64,000 bases of DNA from Bacillota bacterium (GCA_023440965.1 JAEZRC010000002.1:208741-272740), one strand, 5' to 3'; counted from the stretch's first letter, positions 48,566-56,084 are shown. Numbers and translations are program-made. The notes: generated by a model from the letters alone, not told the origin.

Positions 48566-50257
48566 TTACCTCAATCCACAGTCTGTACTGCATTTTTCAT
48601 CGAATGAGTTATCATATACACTTTTATAAAATCTATATCCACCAGCAAAATTATAACAGTCAAAGCCTTCCTGAGATAAAATTCTGCACGCAATATAACT
48701 ACGAAGTCCAGATTGACACATGATATAAATCTTCTTTGTCTTATCCAGTTCACCTAATCTATCTCTTAAATTATCAACAGGAATATGTGTATAAAAGCCT
48801 TTTGCGTGTCCATTATTGTATTCCCAATCAGTTCTTGTATCCAGTAAAATAGCATTTTGGTCATTAATTAGATTTTCTAAATCTTCATAATAAAAATGCT
48901 TAACTTTATCTGTCCTTACATTTTCAGCTACAAAACCTATCATATTTATTGGATCCTTTGCTGATGAATAAGGAGGAGCATAACTCAGATCCAGATCTTT
49001 TAGTTCGGTTGCCTTCATGCCAGCCTGCATAGCGGTTGCAATAACATCAATTCTTTTGTCCACACCATCAAAGCCTACTATCTGAGCACCAAGTATTCTT
49101 TCATTGACTTTATCAAACAAAAATTTAATAGTCATAACACTACCACCTGGATAATAGGAAGCATGTGAAGCCGGAGAAATAATTATTTTCTCATAATCTA
49201 TTCTGTTTGCTTTTGCAGTTCTTTCATTTATTCCTGTTGTTGCAACAGTAACATCAAATACTTTCAATACTGATGATGCAACAGAACCTTTATATCTGCT
49301 ATCAAGACCAGCAATATTATCTGCGGCAATTCTGCCTTGCTTGTTAGCTGGCCCAGCAAGTGAAATTGTTGAAAGCTCATTGGTAACAGCATTCATTATA
49401 GATACTGCGTCGCCTACTGCATAAATATTCTTATCGCTGGTTTGCATATGGTCATTGACTGCTATGCTGTTTCTGATACTCAATTCTAAGCCAGCCTCCT
49501 TGGCCAGTTTGCTGTCAGGAACCACACCAATAGATAAAAGTACAATATCAGCATTAATTGAAGGATGCTTGTCAAGCTTGACATTAACACCATTATCAGT
49601 GCTTTCAAAACCTTGAACTCCGTTCCCAAGAACAAGCTTAATTCCCTTTGATTTAAGATGAGAATGAACAAAACTGACCATATCCTCATCAAGCTGACCA
49701 AGAACCTGATTTTGCATGTCAACAGTAGTTACATCAATGCCAATTTCTTTAAGGTTTTCTGCAGCTTCAACACCGACATATCCACCACCGACTACTACTG
49801 CTGATTTTATATTTTCATTGGTCACCATATCACGGATACGTAGAGTATCTTCAACAGTTCTAAGAGTTAAGATTTTTTCATTATCAATACCAGGCAAGTC
49901 AGGTCTGATTGCTACTGCCCCCGGTGCTAAAACAAGCTTGTCATAGCTTTCTTCATAATATTTATCAATTTTCAAATCATGGACTAAAACTGTCATCTTC
50001 TCACGGTTGATAGAAACAACCTCTGAATTTACTCTTGTATCTATTTTGAATCTATTCCAGAAGCTTTCAGGTGTCTGTAAGGTAAGCTCTTCCTTGTCTT
50101 CAATAACCCCACCAATATAATATGGCAAACCACAGTTTGCATAAGATATATATCCTGAGCGTTCAAAAATTATAATTTGAGCATCTTCATCAAGTCTTCT
50201 CAGTCTTGCAGCGGCAGATGCACCGCCAGCTACACCTCCGACAATTACAACCTTCAT
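48566..50257 (-). CDS. CoA-disulfide reductase with C-terminal rhodanese domain
   Basis: A 563-residue flavoprotein. N-terminal FAD motif VVIVGGVAGGASAAARLRR, active-site Cys42 in SYANCGLPY, NAD(P) motif VVVGGGYVGVEAAENL, dimerisation domain, then a rhodanese domain (about 455-563) with loop MCQSGLRSY. This is the CoADR-Rhd architecture: reduction of CoA disulfide, CoA persulfide or polysulfide, with the rhodanese delivering sulfane sulfur. It sits between two separate rhodanese genes and stops one base before the upstream one ends. Confidence 0.93.
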   Translation of the reverse strand: MKVVIVGGVAGGASAAARLRRLDEDAQIIIFERSGYISYANCGLPYYIGGVIEDKEELTLQTPESFWNRFKIDTRVNSEVVSINREKMTVLVHDLKIDKYYEESYDKLVLAPGAVAIRPDLPGIDNEKILTLRTVEDTLRIRDMVTNENIKSAVVVGGGYVGVEAAENLKEIGIDVTTVDMQNQVLGQLDEDMVSFVHSHLKSKGIKLVLGNGVQGFESTDNGVNVKLDKHPSINADIVLLSIGVVPDSKLAKEAGLELSIRNSIAVNDHMQTSDKNIYAVGDAVSIMNAVTNELSTISLAGPANKQGRIAADNIAGLDSRYKGSVASSVLKVFDVTVATTGINERTAKANRIDYEKIIISPASHASYYPGGSVMTIKFLFDKVNERILGAQIVGFDGVDKRIDVIATAMQAGMKATELKDLDLSYAPPYSSAKDPINMIGFVAENVRTDKVKHFYYEDLENLINDQNAILLDTRTDWEYNNGHAKGFYTHIPVDNLRDRLGELDKTKKIYIMCQSGLRSYIACRILSQEGFDCYNFAGGYRFYKSVYDNSFDEKCSTDCGLR

Positions 50258-50578
50258 TTACCTTACCACCTTTTCCTTATAATTAATATAACCACCAATA
50301 TTTTCAACGTTAGTATATCCTATTCGTTTTAAATAGTCAACAGCTTTTGTGCTTCTTGCACCACTACGGCAATAAACAAAAAGTGGCGTTTCTTTATTCT
50401 TAATTGTTTCCTGAACAAGCTCAAGCCTATCTAAAGGAATATTTATACTTCCTTCGATATGTCCTTGATTATGCTCTTCCTTTGTTCTTACATCCAAAAG
50501 TACGGAACCCGCAGTATTACGGAATTTATCTACTCCTTTATTAATATCCTGATTACTGAACAAATTGAAAAAACTCAT
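50258..50578 (-). CDS. Small cytoplasmic rhodanese
   Basis: A 106-residue single-domain sulfurtransferase with active-site loop YCRSGARS. No signal peptide. TGGAGGTC precedes the ATG. First gene of the operon rhodanese - CoADR-Rhd - rhodanese lipoprotein, divergent from the arsR operon. Confidence 0.9.
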   Translation of the reverse strand: MSFFNLFSNQDINKGVDKFRNTAGSVLLDVRTKEEHNQGHIEGSINIPLDRLELVQETIKNKETPLFVYCRSGARSTKAVDYLKRIGYTNVENIGGYINYKEKVVR

Positions 50579-50593
50579 AATTGACCTCCAATA

Positions 50594-50621
50594 ATAATAT
50601 AATTTTTCTTATACAATACAA
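50594..50621 (-). promoter_or_regulatory. Likely promoter of the rhodanese/CoADR operon
   Basis: On the minus strand TTGTAT (50621-50616), 16-bp spacer, TATTAT (50599-50594), close to the TGGAGG site. The remaining spacer up to 50790 shows nothing else clear. Confidence 0.45.
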
Positions 50622-50790
50622 AGTGTTTACGATTTTCAGGCTAATAATACAAAAAAATTAGTTTAAATCATATTTATAATCCCACTGCTGAATTTTTTTC
50701 AATCACTTTATTTGTATCAATAATATATCATTCTTTAATTTTTTACTGTGACCAAGTCACATAATAAATTTTTAAATAATAAATATCATA

Positions 50791-50837
50791 TTGACAAGCA
50801 TCTATGCATATGATATTATATAGACAAATATCTATAT
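50791..50837 (+). promoter_or_regulatory. Promoter and ArsR-type operator
   Basis: TTGACA at 50791-50796, 17-bp spacer, TATTAT at 50814-50819. A perfect inverted repeat ATATAGA-N6-TCTATAT (50818-50837) overlaps the end of the -10 element and the expected start of transcription, the place and shape of an ArsR/SmtB-family operator, so the regulator probably represses its own operon. Confidence 0.75.
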
Positions 50838-50850
50838 GAGGTGAAGATGC

Positions 50851-51147
50851 ATGGATGAAATTGAGATTGCTCTTATATGTAAAGCACTAGGAGATTCAAA
50901 CAGATTAAAGATAATAAAAATGTTATCTGACGGTGAAAAATGCGCCTGTAAGATTCTTGAAGAATTTGAAATAACACAGCCAACACTATCCCATCATATG
51001 AAAAACTTATGTGATTGCGGTCTTGTGAATGTTAGAAAGAACGGGAAATGGTCACATTATTCTATTAACTGTGAAACGCTCGGACTATTTAAATCATTTA
51101 TTTCATCACTTGAATGTAATTGTGAGGGGGAATGTGAATGCAAATAA
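50851..51147 (+). CDS. ArsR-family metalloid/thiol-responsive repressor
   Basis: A 98-residue winged-helix repressor. Cys31 and Cys33 (EKCACKIL) are at the position of the classical arsenite-binding CVC motif. Cys54/Cys56 and a C-terminal cluster (Cys89, Cys91, Cys95, Cys97) add further possible ligands. Recognition helix region TQPTLSHHMKNL is typical. GAGGTG lies seven bases before the ATG. It overlaps the permease gene by ten bases and probably releases DNA on binding As(III) or a similar thiophile. Confidence 0.88.
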   Translation: MDEIEIALICKALGDSNRLKIIKMLSDGEKCACKILEEFEITQPTLSHHMKNLCDCGLVNVRKNGKWSHYSINCETLGLFKSFISSLECNCEGECECK

Positions 51148-52151
51148 TTGAAAATATTGGTTTGTTTATTCAAAATCAGATTTTAGGAATGAAGTGGCTT
51201 AATAGACTTATTGGATCACTTCTTTCAGCTCTTGGTCTTGATTTATCTTCACGAATAGGAGCGAGCATCCAGTTTTTTATATATGATATGATAAAGATTC
51301 TGCTTCTTTTGTCTATCTTAATTTTTATTATTTCATATATTCAAAGTTACTTTCCACCTGAAAGAACAAAGAAAATATTAGGTAAGTACAAAGGAATATG
51401 GGCAAACCTTATGGGTGCAATACTTGGAACGGTAACACCATTCTGTTCATGTTCATCTATTCCGTTGTTCATTGGTTTTACTAATGCAGGACTTCCTGTT
51501 GGTGTAACCTTTAGTTTCCTTATTTCGTCACCACTTGTTGACCTCGGAGCGTTTATTCTTCTGACAAGTGTTTTTGGGTTTAAGATTGCACTGGCTTATG
51601 TTGTTGTTGGAATAATACTTGCTGTAATTGGTGGAACACTTATTGACAAGCTTGGGCTTGAAAAGTATGTTGAATCATTTATATTAACTGGTTCAAGTGT
51701 TAATCTTGAGTCTCCTGACCTAAAAAAACATGAGCGTATATTATATGCAAAAGAACAGGTTTTTGCTACAGTAAAAAAAGTATTCTGGTATGTAGTAATA
51801 GGAATAGGAATTGGCGCTGCAATACATAATTGGATTCCAAAAGAATTTATTCAATCAGTTCTTGGTGCAAATAATCCGTTTTCCGTTTTGCTCGCAACAA
51901 TCGTCGGTATTCCTATGTATGCTGACATATTCGGAACTATTCCTATTGCTGAAGCATTGTTTTATAAGGGAGTCAGTCTTGGCACAGTGCTATCATTTAT
52001 GATGGCGGTTACTGCACTTAGCCTTCCATCAATAATAATGCTCCGAAAAGCAGTCAAGCCGAAGTTACTTGCTGTTTTTGTTGGTATAGTTTCAATTGGA
52101 ATAATAATTATCGGTTATCTTTTTAACGTATTTTCATATATTCTATTATAA
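51138..52151 (+). CDS. ArsP/UPF0718-family permease
   Basis: A 337-residue membrane protein with about eight to ten membrane segments. The signature TPFCSCSSIPLF with its cysteine pair and a second re-entrant-type segment (YADIFGTIPIAEAL) mark the permease family that includes the organoarsenical exporter ArsP. With an ArsR regulator in front, export of trivalent organoarsenicals or another thiophilic compound is the best guess. The start overlaps arsR by ten bases; GGGGGAATG precedes it. Confidence 0.82.
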   Translation: MQIIENIGLFIQNQILGMKWLNRLIGSLLSALGLDLSSRIGASIQFFIYDMIKILLLLSILIFIISYIQSYFPPERTKKILGKYKGIWANLMGAILGTVTPFCSCSSIPLFIGFTNAGLPVGVTFSFLISSPLVDLGAFILLTSVFGFKIALAYVVVGIILAVIGGTLIDKLGLEKYVESFILTGSSVNLESPDLKKHERILYAKEQVFATVKKVFWYVVIGIGIGAAIHNWIPKEFIQSVLGANNPFSVLLATIVGIPMYADIFGTIPIAEALFYKGVSLGTVLSFMMAVTALSLPSIIMLRKAVKPKLLAVFVGIVSIGIIIIGYLFNVFSYILL

Positions 52152-52169
52152 TAACAGGAGGAATTAAAA

Positions 52170-52613
52170 ATGACACACAAGGAAAAAGCATTATCCTATT
52201 TTGGTAACAATTTCAACTGCTCGCAGGCTGTATTTACAACTTTCGCAACAGAAATGAGCATAGATGAAGAAACTGCATTAATGATTTCAACAAACTTCGG
52301 CGGAGGGGCAAGATGTGGCGAACTTTGCGGAGCGGTCGCAGGTGCACTTATGGTTTTAGGATTAAAGCACGGGCACAGCCACTCTGATAACGCTGATGAA
52401 AAAGCAAGAGCATATGACCTTGCAGTTGAATTTAACAAGAGGTTCTGCGAGAAAAATGGTTCAGTAGTATGCAGAAATTTACTGGGTTATGACCTGTCTA
52501 TTCCTGAAGATGTTGAAGTTATTAAGGCAAAGAATTTATTTAAAACAATATGTCCTCAAATGGTGGCTGATGCAACAGAAATAGTTGAGCAGATGCTTTT
52601 AGAAATTGAGTAA
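52170..52613 (+). CDS. C_GCAxxG_C_C family redox protein
   Basis: A 147-residue protein of the cysteine-rich family named for its motif: NFNCSQAV (Cys17), then RCGELCGAVAGALMVLG, followed by two later cysteines (RFCEK, VCRNLL, TICPQ). The family is thought to hold a redox-active or metal-binding cysteine cluster, and relatives occur as selenoproteins or fused to redox partners. A CAGGAGGAA site precedes the ATG. It lies between the permease and a thioredoxin-like gene. Confidence 0.85.
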   Translation: MTHKEKALSYFGNNFNCSQAVFTTFATEMSIDEETALMISTNFGGGARCGELCGAVAGALMVLGLKHGHSHSDNADEKARAYDLAVEFNKRFCEKNGSVVCRNLLGYDLSIPEDVEVIKAKNLFKTICPQMVADATEIVEQMLLEIE

Positions 52614-52624
52614 AGGAGTTTATT

Positions 52625-52972
52625 ATGGGACTTTTCAGTAATAAGAATAAAGAAACAAAACCTTGTAGCTGTGGTGGAAACTGCAACACAAATGAAGAGA
52701 AGAAGGCAATTAATACTCAAAACAGTAATTCTTCTGTCAAAATCTTGGGTTCAGGCTGTGCTAAATGTAATCAACTTGAAGCAAATACTATTGAAGCATT
52801 AAAACTGCTTAATCTTGATACATCAATAGAACACGTTACAGACTTTTCAAAGATTGCAAGCTATGGTGTAATGACTACCCCTGCAATAGTATATAATGGT
52901 AAGGTTATTGCGTATGGAAAGGTTTTAAATCCAAATCAGATTGTTGCACTACTAAAGAAGGAGTGTATGTAA
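52625..52972 (+). CDS. Small thioredoxin-like protein with extra N-terminal cysteines
   Basis: A 115-residue protein. The C-terminal ~75 residues form a short thioredoxin fold of the TM0996/redox-active disulfide protein 2 type, with CxxC at Cys45/Cys48 (GSGCAKCNQLE) and a cis-Pro region (TTPAIVYNGKV). The N-terminal 30 residues add Cys14, Cys16 and Cys20, possibly a metal site. Probably reduces or loads its operon partners. AAGGAG precedes the ATG. Confidence 0.85.
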   Translation: MGLFSNKNKETKPCSCGGNCNTNEEKKAINTQNSNSSVKILGSGCAKCNQLEANTIEALKLLNLDTSIEHVTDFSKIASYGVMTTPAIVYNGKVIAYGKVLNPNQIVALLKKECM

Positions 52973-53166
52973 TGCCTTGCTCAAATGTTAAAGAATGTGC
53001 CTGTCCAAAAATTACCTGCACTAACCACGGTCAGTGCTGTAAATGTGTAATTAAGCATAAAAACACAGATAGCTTGCCATTCTGTCTTTTTCCTGATAAC
53101 AATGGTGACAAATCCAACCGTAATCATTATGAAGTGCTTAAGAAAAGGTTTGAGAAGGCTGAGTAA
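52972..53166 (+). CDS. Cysteine-rich small protein, DUF6485-like
   Basis: A 64-residue protein starting MPCSNVKECACPK, with eight cysteines in the first 38 residues (3, 9, 11, 16, 22, 23, 25, 38), a likely metal-binding knuckle pattern resembling DUF6485. The stop of the thioredoxin-like gene and this ATG share a base (TAATG), and AAGGAG lies upstream, so 52972 is preferred over an in-frame ATG at 52963 inside the previous gene. Last gene of the arsR operon. Function unknown. Confidence 0.75.
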   Translation: MPCSNVKECACPKITCTNHGQCCKCVIKHKNTDSLPFCLFPDNNGDKSNRNHYEVLKKRFEKAE

Positions 53167-53177
53167 AATATACAGTA

Positions 53178-53211
53178 AATACCCCCCTCCACTTTGTGGA
53201 GGGGGGTATTT
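53178..53211. terminator. Bidirectional hairpin between the arsR operon and rpsI
   Basis: ATACCCCCCTCCAC-TTT-GTGGAGGGGGGTAT, a perfect GC-rich 14-bp stem between convergent transcripts; T-runs are short. Confidence 0.8.
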
Positions 53212-53235
53212 ACTATATATTGAATAAAGTATAAA

Positions 53236-53637
53236 CTATCTCTTTGAGAACTGTGGAGCACGACGAGCAGCTTTCAAGCCGTACTTCTTTCTTTCCTTCA
53301 TTCTTGGGTCACGTGTCAAGAATCCAGCTTTCTTAAGTTCTGGACGAAGATTTTCGTCGAACTGGAGAAGAGCTCTTGAAAGACCGTGTCTGATAGCACC
53401 AGCCTGACCTGTTACGCCACCACCTGCAACTGTGCAGATAATATCAAACTTTTCAATATTGTCTGTGAGAGCCAAAGGCTGACGAACGATAAGTTTTAAT
53501 GTTTCAAGACCAAAGTAATCGTCAATTGTTCTGCCGTTTATTGTGATGTTACCTGTTCCTTCGTATACACGAACTCTGGCAACTGAATGTTTTCTTCTGC
53601 CTGTGCCATAAAAATATGGTTGTTTTGATTCGTACAT
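53236..53637 (-). CDS. rpsI: Ribosomal protein S9
   Basis: A 133-residue small-subunit protein: [18 protein letters not shown] at the start and the basic tail ending APQFSKR, whose last residues reach the P-site tRNA. Sixteen bases after rplM, with which it is co-transcribed. Confidence 0.97.
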   Translation of the reverse strand: MYESKQPYFYGTGRRKHSVARVRVYEGTGNITINGRTIDDYFGLETLKLIVRQPLALTDNIEKFDIICTVAGGGVTGQAGAIRHGLSRALLQFDENLRPELKKAGFLTRDPRMKERKKYGLKAARRAPQFSKR

Positions 53638-53653
53638 CTATAATGCTCCTTTC

Positions 53654-54082
53654 TTATTTCTCGTAATTTTCTGGCTTCTGAGCCTCGTGATCATGGTTTG
53701 CATCCTTGTAAACACGAAGTCTTGTAGCTTGTTTACGTCCAAGAGAATTGTTTGGAAGCATTCCTGTTACTGCAATAGTCATTGCTCTGTCTGATGAGTT
53801 AGCCATCATTTTGTCGTACTTAATTTCCTTAAGTCCGCCAATCCAGCCTGTGTGCCATCTGTAAGCTTTGTTTTCAAGCTTCTTACCAGTTAGAACAGCT
53901 TTGTCTGAATTAATGATAATTACGAAATCTCCGCAATCAGCGTGTGGAGCGTATGTTGGTTTGTGTTTACCGCGAAGAATGTGAGCAGCTTTAGCAGCAG
54001 TACGGCCGAGAGCAACTCCATCAGCGTCTAAAACATACCATGTACGGCTAATATCGTTAGCCTTTGGCATATAAGTTGACAT
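53654..54082 (-). CDS. rplM: Ribosomal protein L13
   Basis: A 142-residue large-subunit protein: SRTWYVLDADGVALGR, HTGWIGGLKEI, GMLPNNSLGR, LRVYKDANHDHEAQKP. I use the ATG at 54082 (MSTYMPKAND), with GGAGG eight bases upstream; an in-frame ATG at 54097 overlaps that ribosome binding site. An untranslated leader of about 65 bases precedes it and could hold an L13-type leader, not verified. Confidence 0.96.
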   Translation of the reverse strand: MSTYMPKANDISRTWYVLDADGVALGRTAAKAAHILRGKHKPTYAPHADCGDFVIIINSDKAVLTGKKLENKAYRWHTGWIGGLKEIKYDKMMANSSDRAMTIAVTGMLPNNSLGRKQATRLRVYKDANHDHEAQKPENYEK

Positions 54083-54154
54083 ATATATTTCCTCCATTTT
54101 TAAATTTTTTCAATCAATCATAAAATAAATATCCCGATTGAAACAACATTGTCT

Positions 54155-54183
54155 ATTATAAAGGCATAAAACAATTATGTCAA
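54155..54183 (-). promoter_or_regulatory. Consensus promoter of rplM-rpsI
   Basis: On the minus strand TTGACA (54183-54178), 17-bp spacer, TATAAT (54160-54155): a perfect housekeeping promoter, as expected for ribosomal genes. Confidence 0.9.
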
Positions 54184-54325
54184 TAGCTAAATTGATGAAT
54201 TTTCAAAATATATCCCTATATCTCTTAATATCTCTGCAATTTGCTCTTAATCTCTCGATTTCTCTTATTTCATTTTAGTTTTAAACATAAAAGTAATAAC
54301 GTTATAAGAAAAATATTATAAAGCA

Positions 54326-54354
54326 TTGTATATCCCACTGAAATACTATATAAT
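54326..54354 (+). promoter_or_regulatory. Promoter of the ttcA-like gene
   Basis: TTGTAT at 54326-54331, 17-bp spacer, TATAAT at 54349-54354; then ATAGGAG and the ATG at 54385. Confidence 0.75.
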
Positions 54355-54384
54355 AATTGTATTAAATATAGGAGATTTAAAAAA

Positions 54385-55143
54385 ATGCAGAAAATTTTAG
54401 GATATATGAGAAAAGCTATACAGGAATTTGATTTATTACAGGATGGCGACAGAGTCGCTATCGGAGTTTCAGGCGGAAAAGACAGTTTGGTACTTTTAAA
54501 AGGACTTGTTATGCTCAAGCGCTTTATAGGTATAGATTATGATGTTGTTGCAATAACTCTTGATCCAGGCTTTAATGGTGAGTGGGGAAATTATGATTTA
54601 GTTCAGAAAATGTGCGATGAAATGGGAATACAGTATGTTCTCAAGAGAACACAGATCGGTGAAATAATATTTAATGTGAGAAAAGAATCGAACCCTTGTA
54701 GCCTTTGTGCAAGAATGAGAAGAGGCGCTCTTCATGATGCAGCAAAAGAATATGGCTGTAATAAAATAGCGCTTGGTCATCATTATGATGATGCTGTTGA
54801 AACCTTTGTTATGAATCTATTTAATGAAGGAAGACTTGGTTGCTTCTCACCAAAAAGCTATCTATCAAGAAAAGACCTTACATTAATAAGGCCCCTTGTT
54901 TTTGCTCCTGAAAGGGAAGTAAGAAAGGCTTGCACAAAGAGTAATCTTGCTGTTGTAAAATCAAAATGCCCAGCTGACGGATATACCTCAAGACAGAAGA
55001 CAAAAGAATTCCTTCGTGCAATGGAAAAAGAAAGCGACGGCTTTACATATAGAATTTTCGGTGCAATGAGAAGAGCCGGGCTTGATGGCTGGGGTTATAA
55101 GGAAAAAGGCACAGATAACGATATAAAAAATGATGAGGATTAA
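54385..55143 (+). CDS. ttcA: TtcA-family tRNA 2-thiolation protein
   Basis: A 252-residue PP-loop ATPase. It has the adenylation motif GVSGGKDSLVLL, CSLCARMRRG with a CxxC pair, GHHYDDAVETFVMNLF and a later cysteine in KSKCPADG, the three-cysteine set that holds the Fe-S cluster of TtcA-type enzymes. It probably thiolates C32 of tRNAs, with sulfur from a cysteine desulfurase such as the one at 16044. It is monocistronic and is followed by tRNA-Leu. Confidence 0.85.
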   Translation: MQKILGYMRKAIQEFDLLQDGDRVAIGVSGGKDSLVLLKGLVMLKRFIGIDYDVVAITLDPGFNGEWGNYDLVQKMCDEMGIQYVLKRTQIGEIIFNVRKESNPCSLCARMRRGALHDAAKEYGCNKIALGHHYDDAVETFVMNLFNEGRLGCFSPKSYLSRKDLTLIRPLVFAPEREVRKACTKSNLAVVKSKCPADGYTSRQKTKEFLRAMEKESDGFTYRIFGAMRRAGLDGWGYKEKGTDNDIKNDED

Positions 55144-55180
55144 GTGGCATAAATTACACTGTATATATCAAAAAAACTTG

Positions 55181-55209
55181 TTGACATTCAATCCGTATTA
55201 TGATAAACT
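55181..55209 (+). promoter_or_regulatory. Promoter of tRNA-Leu
   Basis: TTGACA at 55181-55186, 17-bp spacer, TAAACT at 55204-55209, the same pair of elements as the rplU promoter. Confidence 0.8.
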
Positions 55210-55241
55210 TAATAAGTCGTCAAAAACGACAGTATAAATAT

Positions 55242-55327
55242 GCGGATGTGGCGGAATTGGCAGACGCGCTAGATTTAGGCTCTAGTGGGTAACCCCCGTG
55301 AGTGTTCAAGTCACTTCATCCGCACCA
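55242..55327 (+). tRNA. tRNA-Leu (anticodon UAG)
   Basis: An 86-base class II tRNA. Acceptor stem GCGGATG/CATCCGC, anticodon stem CTAGA/TCTAG with loop TTTAGGC (anticodon TAG, reads CUN codons), long variable arm (GGGTAACCCCC region), T loop GTTCAAGTC, and an encoded CCA end. Confidence 0.96.
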
Positions 55328-55340
55328 TAACAAATAAACT

Positions 55341-55374
55341 TAAGAAAGTTTTCGAGTAATCGACAACTTTCTTA
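55341..55374 (+). terminator. Hairpin after tRNA-Leu
   Basis: TAAGAAAGTT and AACTTTCTTA arms with an inner TCGA/TCGA stem; followed by GGATTATCGTTTTA. A moderate terminator for the tRNA transcript. Confidence 0.55.
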
Positions 55375-55395
55375 GGATTATCGTTTTATATTAAT

Positions 55396-55425
55396 AATAT
55401 TAAAGGGCAGGCTAAAAGCCCACCC
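55396..55425 (-). terminator. Terminator of the minus-strand structured RNA
   Basis: On the minus strand GGGTGGGCT-TTT-AGCCTGCCC followed by TTTAATATT. Two positions pair as G-U only on this strand and are mismatched on the other, so it belongs to a minus-strand transcript. Confidence 0.75.
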
Positions 55426-55797
55426 AATAATAAATGTATTTTTTTAAACGTCGTTTGCGAATCCGACGGGTGCACTGCTGTGCGACGGCTACACCATACC
55501 TAACCGTTACTTTGATATCGGTGAGGAACGGTTGCCTAGAAAACACCGCAGTCAAAAAGACTGAATAATATTCAGTTGATGTATTTAAACGTTGTTCTAG
55601 AACGTTTAAAACAAAAAGATGAGTCCCCAGATATGTGACATCTGAGAACTCTTGTAAAATAATATTCAAAGTGCTATAATATAGCACAAGAACGGCATTT
55701 TCACTAAGTCATTCAGATATGTGATTATCTGGACTGATTATGAGCTACATGGTTATTGCTAGTAATCATGTGGCTCGTGGAGTGCTTTTTTGAATTT
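55400..55797 (-). ncRNA. Candidate large structured non-coding RNA, about 400 nt
   Basis: No convincing protein gene occupies this stretch, yet it is packed with hairpins and lies between a perfect minus-strand promoter (55804-55832) and a minus-strand terminator (55396-55425). Stems (plus coordinates): 55742-55751/55767-55776, 55714-55719/55726-55731 with an outer AGTC/GACT, GTGCTATA palindrome at 55672-55686, 55621-55632/55640-55651 (fully paired with G-U only on the minus strand), 55584-55593/55601-55610, CTGAATA palindrome at 55560-55575, and AACCGTT/AACGGTT plus CGTCG/CGACG stems near the 3' end. I see no signatures of RNase P, tmRNA, SRP or 6S RNA, T-box or riboswitch. Class unknown; ROOL- or GOLLD-like RNAs, also large and tRNA-linked, should be tested. 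Confidence 0.65.
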
Positions 55798-55803
55798 AAT
55801 GAA

Positions 55804-55832
55804 ATTATAACAAGCTTGATAATATATGTCAA
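55804..55832 (-). promoter_or_regulatory. Perfect consensus promoter of the structured RNA
   Basis: On the minus strand TTGACA (55832-55827), exactly 17 bp, TATAAT (55809-55804). Transcription should start near 55797, just before the first hairpin. Confidence 0.85.
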
Positions 55833-55845
55833 GCTTGTTTTTTAT
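55810..55845 (+). terminator. Inverted repeat with T-run, overlapping the RNA promoter
   Basis: ACAAGCTTGA (55810-55819) and TCAAGCTTGT (55829-55838) followed by TTTTTT form a classic plus-strand terminator. The same DNA is the -35 and spacer of the minus-strand promoter, and each arm holds the palindrome CAAGCTTG, so it might also be an operator. Between here and 56005 the sequence is very AT-rich with no credible gene. Confidence 0.6.
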
Positions 55846-56005
55846 TTATATAAAATAATTTTATTTATTTTAATAATAATCTATACAAAATTGTGGAAAA
55901 ATGTTGCAAAGGTGCTGTTTATTTATTATAATATGTATATAGAAAAAAATACTAATTTTGTGAAATGCTTGTAATAGCAATAATGGGAATTTTATTCTAT
56001 AGGTT

Positions 56006-56035
56006 TTGATTTTTATTAAAAAAGTTATTTATAAT
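56006..56035 (+). promoter_or_regulatory. Likely promoter of the OLD nuclease gene
   Basis: TTGATT at 56006-56011, 18-bp spacer, TATAAT at 56030-56035; AGAGGGAG at 56071-56078 serves the GTG start. Confidence 0.5.
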
Positions 56036-56084
56036 ATACAACTTCTAACAGAGAACCGATTACATTATAGAGAGGGAGATATGC

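Noticed and set aside
54084..54150. L13 leader RNA upstream of rplM
   Set aside because: The 65-base leader is AT-rich with no stem I could draw with confidence; needs a covariance-model search.
55412..55687. A 91-residue minus-strand ORF inside the structured-RNA region
   Set aside because: No ribosome binding site, no recognisable protein pattern; the same DNA is full of stems with G-U pairs and ends in a terminator, which fits an RNA gene better.
55742..55776. Resemblance of GAGCTACATG...CATGTGGCTC to group II intron domain V
   Set aside because: It has an AGC-like base and 34-35 bases but no GNRA loop or two-base bulge, no reverse transcriptase or other intron domains nearby, and it lies at the 5' end of a minus-strand unit.
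55756..55974. A 72-residue plus-strand ORF after the RNA region
   Set aside because: Runs through the promoter/terminator repeat, has no ribosome binding site and low-complexity hydrophobic composition.
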